From Paragorgia papillata (lineage: Eukaryota; Cnidaria; Anthozoa; Scleralcyonacea; Coralliidae): 64,000 bases of DNA. A program made the position numbers and the translations under genes. The DNA lies in contig JAWNZC010000178.1 in the NCBI GenBank assembly GCA_035771165.1, positions 87,501 through 151,500 of the forward strand. The letters run 5' to 3'. This document shows positions 22,496 to 34,590 of the stretch, one piece after another (the first letter of the stretch is position 1; the number at the start of each line of letters is the position of its first letter). The notes beneath the pieces were generated by a model. That model had not been told where the DNA came from, made no database searches, and saw only the letters and a program-made list of their open reading frames with translations.

Positions 22496-24924
22496 GATTT
22501 TCGAATTCATTCATTCATTCCTCCCTCTCTCTGTATCGTCGCTAATTAAAACTTCTTAATATGAACTACTCGCGTATTGTACTTATGTATTTTTTAAGAA
22601 AATAAATTTACAGTTTACTTGGAGTTTGCGTTTTAATTATAAGAGAGTTTTCAGTGAACGAATTTTGCTACCACATATCTCAATAAAAATCACTATCCAC
22701 CTTCCTTACCCTAAGATAGCATTTAAAGATAAAGGAACACTGAAGAAAAACGTTGAAAATGGATGTGTTGCGAGATGTTCGAACTAAGACATTCCTCGAA
22801 GCCGCTTATATTAACAAGATATCAAGAAATTACTCATCTGCATCAGTAGCAATTAAATAAGAATAAATTGCGTCAAGTTTAGACAATATGTTTGCTTTTG
22901 GAACAATATTCTCAACTTCATAATTCATAATATAAAAACAAAAGAACTCTGTACGGAGACGGAGTTTGGATATGTGATCAAACAGTTGCATACATTAAGC
23001 TATACTTTCACCTCAAATTTCTCTTGAAATACTGGTTCATTTGAAAAGCTTTTTCAAACACTCGAAAGTGGTGTTTGATCTAATATCAAAACACCTCGAA
23101 GTTGGTTAAAAAATGTTGGCTTCGCCTTGGTTTTACGAAACACTTCTCGGTGTTTGATATCAGACCTTTTATCTCAAGTTTATATTCGTATAAAAATACA
23201 TAAACTAGTTTACCTTAGGTGGTGATATTCCAAGCCGTTCAATCCTTTGTAGTCCTCGATATGGCTTTCAAAAATTCGACAACCGTGCTTTATTTATCCA
23301 GGTTTTGATCAGTTACACTTTAATGAAATTAAAGCACGGTTATTAATGCATGGCTGAGCGTTGCCATGGCACAACAGGTGTCACGTGGTACAAATACGTG
23401 GATATCAGAACTTACAAAATACGCCAGCGTACAAAAATTGAATGTTATATAATACTTTATCATGCTGAATAAGCATTCTTTGTCTAATAATACAGTATAT
23501 CCAATAACAAGGATTTGTTACGTTCAATGTGCGGTTTCGCTAACGGCTGCTTCAGCACGAAACGCGGCGGCGTAGTAACAAAAAAAGCCTGGGTACGAGG
23601 CTGGTACATTCAAGTAACGTTGTAAAACCATATTAGGCTACAGCTAACAATAACGATACGGATGATAACGATAACCATGATGATGACGATGATAATATTG
23701 ATGGTGACAATGACGACGATAATATTGATGACGATATTGATGATGATAATATTGATGACGATATTGATGATGATAATGACGATAATATTGATGATTAGTT
23801 ACTGGTTATCCAGTAGCTTACAATCTGAATGTAGAGATGGTAATAAAATGAGCAGAGAAGATATAAAAAATAACAATTTATTATGTTCATTACAAGTAGC
23901 TTGCAGAACTAAAATATTACATGGAATCCACAATGCGCCAAGTGGATAGTAAAACAATTTTAAAATAATGTTCAAAACACATTGTACGTAAGAACTATAC
24001 CGTCAGAGATTACAAATTGAGTAAGGAATAAAAAATTACGCACGCACGAAAATAATGTGTCTTATAGTTCAAATTTCACGCGGTTTTCATAAGTCTTTAT
24101 CTCCCATACAAACTGACTTCAATTGAATTGAATTTGTATAAAGCCCAGGGAAATTATACAGATAAAGACAAAACCTTGTGAAATTCAGTGAATAAATTAG
24201 TTAATTACCTCGAACCCCGGCATTAAGTACGTGGCTTAACCCTTTCAACCCTAGCGGCCTCCCAATGAACGAGTAAAATCGTCTGGCGTTGGCTGGAGTA
24301 AAATACTATAAGGGAATTCAGGGTTGAGAGGGTTAATATACCTCGGTTTTCGGTAATTAACTCTTACTTAATAAAGACCAAGATAATACAAGCTAAGCTT
24401 ATGAAATAGAAAATTTCGTCCAGATCCCGTTTTTACACAGCAGTGCGAGAACAGAATTTGAGAGACAAGAAATTGATAGAGTTTTACATAAGTTTGGTCA
24501 ACTTTCATGTTGGTTTCATCGCAAAATATAGGTTCGTTTAAGAAGCAAGTTCAAACAGTCGTAAAGAGTTCTTCAACTTCAAAAGACCTTGAAGTTCGTT
24601 AAAAGAAACTTCGGCTTCGCCTGAATTAGAACTCTACTAATTTTGAGATCAGAACTCAGCTTTTACTAGTGTTTGAAAAATTAAAAGTTTAATATGTAAA
24701 CTCGAGTTGTGCGCGTGAGGTATTTTGGGGGGAAATTGCATACTATTTTAGGTTGCATGTACGAATCATTTTAAAATTAATAAGAAATATATGTACTGAT
24801 GTACTATAAGTGTCAATGAATCACTCCACACGTTTGTTCGTCTGTCTGTTCGCACGTTTGGTTCGTTCGTATTTATGTCTGCATATTTTACGTGTCTTCC
24901 ACGTTATTTAAACTTCTCCAAACC

Positions 24925-25134
24925 TAGCCTGGTACCCTGGCCCAATTTCAAAAGAAATATGGGCCAGGTAACCACTAATCTCATTCTCGTGTCATCAGGG
25001 CTAAATCCACTTATGACGATTGCAGTTTTACTTATAGCCACTAAAATCGCGCGAAATTTCAACCAATAGGAAAGCAGAAGTCTTTAGTGGTTACCTGGCC
25101 CATATTCTTTGATTGGGCCAGGGTACCAGGCTAG
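24925..25134. mobile_element. MITE, TAGCCTGGTACCC family, 8-bp duplication
   Basis: Ends TAGCCTGGTACCCTGGCCCA and TGGGCCAGGGTACCAGGCTAG are flanked by TCCAAACC at 24917-24924 and 25135-25142, a hAT-like size. The copy at 50824-51036 is in the opposite orientation with its own 8-bp duplication. Confidence 0.85.
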
Positions 25135-25189
25135 TCCAAACCAAGCAAGATGATAATTAAAAAGAAAGGCGGACTTGGAGCAAGTCTAT

Positions 25190-25400
25190 CTACTCCACTC
25201 CGTTCTATTCCACTCCATTCCAGTCTATTACATTCCATTTCATTTCACTCTATCCCATCCCATCCCATCTCATCCCATTCCATACTATCCTATTCTATTC
25301 AATCTCATTCTATTCCTTTCAATCCCATTCCATCCTATTCCATTCCAACCTATTCCATTCCATCCTATTCCATCCTACTTCTTTATATTTCATTCTACTC
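25190..25400. repeat. Degenerate pentanucleotide satellite (CCATT/TATTC)
   Basis: About 210 bp of variants of ATTCC/ATTCT/ATCCC. The open frames across it are low-complexity. Confidence 0.9.
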
Positions 25401-25503
25401 TAATAACTACCTAGAGATCCAATGTCGACTTGACAATTAGGTCATTCGGTTACGAGCAACCAGCTCTAACCACAGACGAATACACACACAATCGTTGTAG
25501 AAC

Positions 25504-28500
25504 TCACTGCGCAGCATCATCACTTTCCACTTGCCGGTCAAAAATAACAATCGTAGCCATTTTAACCCGCTGGTAAGCAGCTACAAAACTAAAACCGAGC
25601 CACCTATAAAATACAAACAGTACAATTTCATTACTGAGAAAGTACATTCCCCGCCCTATAAAACTAGAGAGCTTAAGGCATTGAACTCTAAGTAAACTGG
25701 AACGCTAACTCCATAAGTCAGGCCCTATGAATGGATGAAGCCAAAAATCTTTAAATGTTTAAACTGAAGCTATTGAAAAATGCTATTTGGTATAGAAACT
25801 TCAAGACTTTAGCTAAAAGGGAAATAATTAAAAAATATAAAAACAACTGCCATTTTGTTTGCCGAACGTTACAAAATGGCAGTTGTTTTTATATTTTTTA
25901 ATTATTTCCCTTTTAGCTAAAGTCTTGAAGTTTCTATACCAAATAGCATTTTTCAATAGCTTTAGTTTCATATATAGTCCAACGTTCAGCGTTAAGTATT
26001 TCAGCTCAAAACTCAGAAAAACTACAACAAGTTTCTTAGTGTTAATTCCCAGCGAAATATGGTCGAACATTTACTACAGTTTAAAAAGTTTAAAATAACG
26101 AGGAAACTTATACTATATATCAAATTGAAGCCAATGCTATTTCTAAAAACATACGTATAAAACAATGTATTTCAATCCGTTGTTTTGGAGTAATTTTGAG
26201 CTGGGCTCTTATATTCATTTTGCGATTACGGTTTCCGCCCGGTAAATCACTTGCTAGTATTGTCATCATGGGGTGTTGGTGGCACAGTGGTTAGTGCACG
26301 TGCCTTTCACCTCTGCGAGCCGGGTTCGATTCCTGCACGGGGCAGTTATCTGATTAAAAAAAATCACCTCGGCCGCATGTGAGAAGAGTGCTTCCAGTTT
26401 GACTCTACCAAACACCACAGGTTTCCTCCGGGTACTCCGGTTTCCTCCTGTAGTAACACTGGACCAATGAGGGTGGGCCCTTACTGGACCTATGAGGATA
26501 ACAGTTTAGATATAACTGATAGTTTTATAAAATAACATGTATACTACGCGAGCCCTGATTGGTCAATTGCCGTGTTTGGATTAGAGTATCCAAACACGGA
26601 AAATTCCCGCCAAAACGATTTTTTTGAAAATGTCGGACAGTATATCATATTCACTTGTGATTATTTTATAAAAGAAATACCAAAAGCTAAAAACACTCGC
26701 CTACGGCTCGTGTTTTGTTACGCTTTTCTCCAGTCTCGCAATTTCCCGCGTGTTTGGATCAGAGTATCCAAACACGGAAAACCATTTGGTATTTCTTTAA
26801 TCCAGTATAAATAAGGTTTTTTTAGTATTGAATACTTAAAGTATTTTTTTGACATCCAAAAGATTTAGACTTCTAAAAGGATTCTAAAAGGATTTTGTCG
26901 CATATAGTTTGAAGTCAAACTCAACTAACAGGTTTCGCCGTTTCACGAGTTAACGTCGTCCTGAAGACGTGAAAATTATCTGAACAGCGTTGTATATATA
27001 GAACGGGGACGGCGTTAGGATTACTCTTGGGACTAAAAATTATTCATTTTCTTTGTTGTGTGTTGAAAATTCTATTGTATTAAGTAAGGACGGCGTCGTT
27101 GACGTTCGCGCTGTATTTACTTAAGTTCCCTATTAATACAATCCGGGGGGATTGTACCCATCAAAGAGAAAACCCTCAAATCTCTTAGGCAGCAATGGGT
27201 TAACAACAGATGAAGCTATTCGTGCATGCAGCCAGGCGCCCTGTCCAGGCAGACTTACCTGAATAAACCATACTCGGCCAATAGCGCGATACCAACAAAC
27301 CCTATTTTGGACAAGGGCGATACGTCATCGACGCAGAAACGATAAGTGCCGATTGCACACGAGATCATCACTAGAATTATAAAGAACGTCTGCAGATAGT
27401 GCCTAAAAACAACAGAAATTGATAAGTACAGTAGTGCAAACTTCGAAGAAACAAACGTTCGAGGGTTTACGCCTGTATTCTAAAAGCTCACTCGCACTCA
27501 ATGCAGAGTGGCCCTTCACACTCGATAAGTGCAACTCAACACTCAACGAGTCTCCACTCACCCTCACTGAGTATGAGACTACACTCACTCTCTAAACACT
27601 ATTCAATTGAATGGTTGGAGAGCGAGTGTAGTCTCATACTCAGTGAGGGTGAGTGGAGACTCATTGAGTGTTGAGTTGCACGTATTGAGTGTGAGAGGCC
27701 ACTCATTGAGTGCGAGTGAGCTTTTAGAATACAGGGGTTAGAGTACTGTAGCTAGAATATTGAGTCTAGAATCAATGTATGGTATGCAAGTTTCAAAAAC
27801 AAAACGTCTGACGATGATGATAACGACGACGATTTAATGATGGTGATGATGGTAATAATAATGATGATGATAGTAATGGTATGATGATAATGATGATGTT
27901 GATAATACTGATGACGGAGAGTAAGATGATGAAGATGTTAATGATAATGATGATGATGATGATGATGATGATGACGACAACAACGACGGCGATAATAATA
28001 ATGATGGTATACACAACCTTAATATGGTGCCTCTGGGAATACATGTTTTTTCTTCCTTTATTGAGTACTAAATAAGAACATAAAAAATTAAAAAATAAAT
28101 AAGAAAGTCTCTTACGGAAGACTCATTCATAACTTGGGTCAGCACTAACACGAGCACCAACACCATCACCAACACCATCACCAACACCACCACCAACACC
28201 ACCACCACCACCACCACCAACACTGACACCAACACCCTTTCTAGAGTACACTAAACTAAATCATAAATTTTCACAAACATCTACTGATACTCTTGAGTGC
28301 AAAATACTTAATACAAATTCCACAATACTTGCCCCAATGGACGAGTTTCAGGGTGTTGCGCGCGCATCATTTTTCAAAAAAACAGCAAGCTCCACACAAA
28401 GTAAACTATTTAAAATCAAATACTATTTAAAATCAAGAAAGTATAAATACAGTTTCTGGATGTTTAACACTGTTATTCTGCTGTTGTTGGCTGGCTGGCA

Positions 28501-31500
28501 AGTCTGTTTGTCATTGCTTACTTTGTGGGGAGCCCGCCAATTCCTTTGCAAAATGATGCGCGCGCAATACCCTGAAATTCGCCTATACTTACTAATTCCT
28601 TGCAAACTCTACATCTAGGTGCTTCATCTGAGTCTTGTATAACCTGCACAAAAATATAAACACATTCGTTTTGCTAAAAGGCAGGCCTAAAAAAGGTGGC
28701 TGTAACTTAAAAGCTAAACAATATATCAAACATAAAATGAAAAAGTCTATGGATTATTGTCTTTTGGTTTCCAGCAATGAATGATTAATCCATGGTTCCC
28801 AAAATGAAATCAACAAACAAAAAATCAAACCTCCATGAGCCAACACTTGAGACAGTCGTGGTGAACAGCAGCAACATCTCCTTTACAATTGCAAGGAAAG
28901 ATCATAGGGCCAGCATCAGTACGTTCAGCATCATAGCACACCCAACATTCATGTGAAACTTCTTTACCTAAAACCAAATAAAAAGTATAAACTATCAGTT
29001 ATATTTTCAACTGTAATGTAATGTAATGTAACGTAGCGTAATGTAATGTAATGGAATTGTAACGGAATGTAATGTAATGTAACGTAATGTAATGTAACGG
29101 AATTGTAACGGAATGTAATGTAATGTAACGGAATTGTAACGGAATGTAACGGAATGTAAAGTAACGGAATGTAAAGTAACGGAATTATAATGTAACGTAA
29201 TGTAACGGAATTGTAACGAAATGTAATGTAATGTAACGGAATTGTAACGGAATGTAATGTAATGTAATGTAACGTAATGTAACGTAATGTAACGTAATAT
29301 AACGTAATATAACATAATGTAATGTAATGTAATGTAACGTAATGTAACATAATGTAATGTAATGTAACGTAATGTAACGTAATATAACATAATGTAATGT
29401 AATGTAACGTAATGTAATGTAATATAACATAATGTAATGTAATGTAACGTAATGTAACGTAATATAACATAATGTAATGTAATGTAACGTAATGTAACGT
29501 AATATAACATAATGTAATGTAATGTAACGTAATGTAATGTAACGGAATGTAATGTAACGGAATTGTAACGTAATGTAATGTAATGGAAATGGAATGAAAT
29601 GGAATGTAACTGAATTGTAATATAATGTGATGCAATGTAATGTAATGTAATGCAAAATGAAAATAAGAAAAAGAATGAAATAAAAAGAAACCAAACCTTT
29701 AGTTGATTTTTCATTCATAGTGTCATAAGTCTTCTGTTTGCTTAGTGTTACAGGAGTAGTTTCTTCCCTATGAATTGCCTAGAAAATAAAGAGTATTCAG
29801 TCTACGTATTAAACATTCTAAAGTAACATTTTATTAATTATTAACTCATACCTCCTCTGCAGAATTATTTCGAATGAGTTTCCTAGGATTTAAAATCCAA
29901 AGCTCTTTCGGTCTTAAATATAATAAAATAAAAAGAATTAGCCAAAACAACAAAAAAAAAGGGATTCCTCCTAATTTTGATCTTAAACTCTCAAAGGAGT
30001 AAAGGACAAAAAAAATCAAACCTAATGCAATTCCACAGAACACAAGGAAACCACAGTGCCACAGCCAACTCAGATATCCTTGAAACAATTTCCAAAGCAT
30101 TTCTGCTCGTGACATCAGTTCTAGGAAATTGACAATTAGAAATACAAATGAATGGTGTTTGAATACATAGATCCTGTTTGTAGAGTGGGTTTGAAAATGT
30201 TTTGTAGTGACTAGTTATATCATTAATATTCAATATTTACAATAATCACATATTCATTCAGATTTTCAGATTAAAATTTTTTTTTGAAAATTGGTCATAT
30301 CTAGGAGTGGTTCAGGGGTGAGACTGCAACTAAAATTTAGGAAATTAAAGTTTGAAATTGCAAAAAGTTAAAAATCAATATCTAACCCTAAATTTTTTGG
30401 GCAAAAATCTCTGCCCCCGGCCCCCCCCCCCAAAGACAATTGGGCTGCTACACCAATGAACAACAAACCTGTACTTCCATTTTCTTTGTAACGCATCGCA
30501 TAAAAAGAATACTGCTGCTGCAAGCTACAATAAAGTAAATAAACAAAAAGTATATAGAAATTAGAAAGTACAAAACTTCATAAAAACTACTGTACAACAT
30601 TATGATAGTTTTATGTTTTGAAGGCCAACTAAACAAACCTGAAAAAAAGCCTGAGCTACTAATCCGAATCTTGACATATTCAACTGTGCCCAGTTAAAAA
30701 CATTTGAACCTGTTCTAAATGCCCCTTGGACCTATTTATAAACAATTAAATAAATAAATTAGTGGCTTAATTAAACCACATGCATAATTAATACAGTAAA
30801 AGAATATCACATAGTTATGAATAACATACCAGTAATTAATACTATATATTTGTTATTACAGTACACATTAAAGGGTATTAAATTTGTATTAAATTAAATT
30901 TGTCCCATTTGAAAGAACTCGTCAAATGGTATAAAAAGACCTTTTGTAATTTTTCTGTATCTTTCTTGTGTTTTGAAATATTCCAACCAAAGACAGCGTG
31001 CTGTCTGCCATCTTGTTGTAATATTGGGTCTAATTAACTAGGAAATTGGTTAATTGGTAACGTCATAAGCAGGGTAAACCTGACGAAACTACAGTCTCCG
31101 TGGGTGACCAAATTTCCACGGAAGGCTTTTTATTTTAAATGTTGTGGGTCAATTTAAAATTGAAATAGCGCAACAAAATTGAGTTTCTAGCTCATAATGT
31201 CATAAGGTTGGCAAGATGATAATTTCACTTTACCCTGCTTATGATGTCACATGCATATCGAAAATAATTCCAAGATGGCGGACAGCATGCTGTCTTTGGT
31301 CGAAATATTTCCAAAACCAAAACAGATACGGAAAAATTGTAAAAGGTCTTCTTATACCATTTGACGAGTTCTTTCAAATGAGATAAACTTAATTTTTATT
31401 GCCAATACCCTTTAAGATCATAAACCTTTTAGAAATATATATGTATTTAATCTGAGAATTATTTATTTTATAATCTGAGAATTTTTAAATCCTATATTTG

Positions 31501-34500
31501 GATTACACCAAGTGAAATACATATACAGTAGCTCTCACAATTTCTCAATCCAATTACCTTGCAAAATATTTCAATACCATAGATAAGAAAGAATATTAAG
31601 ACAGTAAACATTAAGATGACAAAACAACCCGAAAAAACATCTGCCAATAATGTCTAAAACAAAAACAAAAGAATTTAATATAATTAAATTAGGTGTAACT
31701 TTTTTGTTCATTTATTGGGTTAGACATGCAGCCCATAAAATTATGAAGAGGAGTGATGCACATGGTCTGATAATTAGTACTGTACATGTTAATTACTACC
31801 TACCAAAGTCTCAGAATCTGTCACAGCTTTGGTAGAGATCAATTGGGCAATCATTACAGTAAAAACAAAGCCATTAAATAAAAAAAAGAACTGCGAAGAT
31901 TTCTTTAGAAATTGGGGTTTATCAGCCGTCCAGCCAGCCAGGTGAAAAGCCTAAAATTATAAGGTAAAAATAATAAGTGTCTCTCTGTCTGTACCTCATT
32001 TATCCTGCACAGTCTGTTTTATCTTGACGATGCTATCTGTACTAATCATCTTTCTCTTGTTCCTGTTTTTCTTTCTTTCTTTCTTTTTCTTTCTTTCTTT
32101 CTTTCTTTCCTTCCTTCCTTCCTTCCTTCCTTCCTTCCTTCCTTCCTTCCTTCCTTCCTTCCTTCCTTCCTTCCTTCCTTCCTTCCTTCCTTCCTTCATT
32201 CGTTCCTTCCCTCGTTCGTTCCCTCCTTCCTTCCCTTCCTCCTTCCTTAATTCCTCCCTCCGTTCCTTATTCCTCCCTCCCTTCTTTCTGTCCTATACTA
32301 GTATGTTACTATATTCACTCTAGCTTATCCATCAATATTGGTCAATTTTGTATACAGCAACCAAATTTTTGTACAGAGGGCAGTGGTGCCAAGCATACAA
32401 AATTTCCAGATTTTTGTATGGAGGACAGTAGCTATGATCACTCAGACCCCTATATTTTCGAGCCTTAATTAATATGGGCCTGATCAATTATCATAAAATT
32501 TGATCTTTCCTTACCTCTGCCCAAAAACAAATTAATGCTGTGAAGCAACATATAACAAATGGATAATAGACTGCAAACAAATCAACCCTCCATTGTTTGG
32601 GCAAAGTTACCTAAAGTACAAAATAAAGTTATAATAATATGTAGATAATCATCTCAGCTAACCACAAGTGTAGACACCTCGAGACTGGTGAAAAACCCAG
32701 CCTTTTATTATTATTATTATTCTTTATTTAAGGAGGATAAGTTTTTCAGCAGAGCTGGTGGGGTCCTCCATTTACAGCTAAGACCTGTAGATGTTGATTT
32801 TATGGAGGGAGGAAAACTGGAGAACCCGGCGAAAAACCCTCAAAGCACAGGAGAGACCAACTAAACTCTACTCACATGAGTCCCCACCCCGAGAACGGGG
32901 TTATTCCCAGACGGTCACCCATCCAAGTACTAACCCGGTCTAACCGGGCTTAACTATTGGTGAGAGGCAGTGAATCCATAAATGTATACCACATCACATG
33001 CATGAGTTTTGATACCAAATGAAAACCTGTAGGAAACTTCCTAGTGAACTGGATCACATTTCTTAATCTGCATATTGAAATCAATGAAGAAAACACTGCA
33101 AAAATTGCAATGCGAATTAATACTCGTTTGAGAAGGAAGATCAAACACTTGTTTATCGTGTTTCATCAGGGGACTCCAAACACTCGAAAACAATAAAAAG
33201 CTTGGTTTTCATTTGTTTTCTTGTGTTTGGAACCCCTTCAACCCCTGATGAAACACTCAGACTCATGTTTGATCTATTACAACACATATTTGATGATGAT
33301 AATTTTTTAAATAAATCATCCCACCCAATCTCATTCTTGCTTCAGCATAGATGTTTCAACAAAGCAGAATTTTTTCTTTTTGAGATAAAAAGTATAGCGA
33401 GCTACTCGTAATACAGTACCACTCAGAAATAACCTAACAAAAACCGAGGTCAAACCTAGGTTTAACCTCAGCTTAATCGTAATATAACTCTGTTCAGTGT
33501 TAGTTAAACTGTCTCTAAATCACTATGAATCGAAATATGGATTGTTTTCTGTATTACTAGATAATTTTATTGTGCTTTACTAAAGTTTATTACCATTTCT
33601 ATCATTGTTTAACTTAACCTCAACCTCGCTGTTACGTTATTTCTGAGCGGTACTGTAGAAATGTGAAGATATACCTCCGTAGTATAGTACAGCCCTCTAC
33701 TTCCAGCTGCGACAATCACATATAAATACAACAGTTTCTGAATAGTCAGATGACAAGCTTTCCAAAACCGAGGCCTGGTCATTCTTTTCAATTCACCTCG
33801 TATACAGAAAACCTGGAAATAATATAATTATTAATTACATAATAATGTACATAGCTGTGCTTTTAATTGAATTTGTGAGCTTTTGACCACCTGTATTCAC
33901 CAGCCATCTTCATAGAAGCTTCACACTTTTCTGAAGACAGCTTGAGAAGATACAGGTTTCAGAAAGCTCAGAAATTCAATAAAAATGATGTAATCCACCA
34001 ACATGTCCTCTCACTCGAGTATCATGATAATCATCATTTTTTCACACAGATGAATATGATGATTATCATGATACTCAAGTGAGCTTCTGTCCCAACAGAA
34101 GGGACTCCCAACAGCCCTGCTTAATTATATTCATCAAATCAGTTGCTATTCACTGATTCATTTTGAAAAATAGCCCAAAATTTAATAATTATTTTTTCTT
34201 TTCTATTTATTTCAGTTTTGGTTACCAATTTAGTAAATTAATTTTTTATAGATTCTTTTAAAAACCTCAAGATTTTTTAATTGATTATTTTAAAAGCATT
34301 TATAATAAACAATTGCCAATAATTAACTCCTGCTTACCAACTGAAAGAATGAAATGGCAGATATTAAATAAAACACAACGCCAAATCCAATGTAATAGCC
34401 GAGATTAGGATCCTTACAAGAACTGCCAGCAAATTTAACCTTGAAAAAAAACAAGAAGAAAGATTGTCAGAATGCTAGTTTTGAAGACATCAAATATGGA

Positions 34501-34559
34501 GCTATATGGATAGTCAAAATAATATTGGTAGTGATATAGTGATGATTAATTAGACCAGC

Positions 34560-34590
<31 letters not shown>

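Larger units (their letters stand above)
22487..25503. other. Intergenic region between convergent genes
   Basis: No gene seen. It contains a GATGAT/ATGACG microsatellite (about 23655-23800), two imperfect inverted repeats (about 23020-23165 and 24535-24660), a CTGTCTGTTCG run near 24840, a complete MITE (24925-25134) and a TTCCA-type satellite (25190-25400). Confidence 0.65.

Noticed and set aside
26272..26345. Possible functional tRNA gene
   Set aside because: Box A and box B are recognisable, but the acceptor and anticodon arms do not pair well and it continues into a SINE body.
28964..29718. Three long minus-strand open frames rich in Tyr, His, Thr and Leu
   Set aside because: All arise from the pentanucleotide satellite, which is stop-free in several frames.
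29846..30115. 89-codon hydrophobic open frame on the minus strand
   Set aside because: It reads through an intron between the RING-CH exons 30120-30022 and 29912-29852; the spliced frame fits both neighbours, and this frame does not fit the upstream exon phase.
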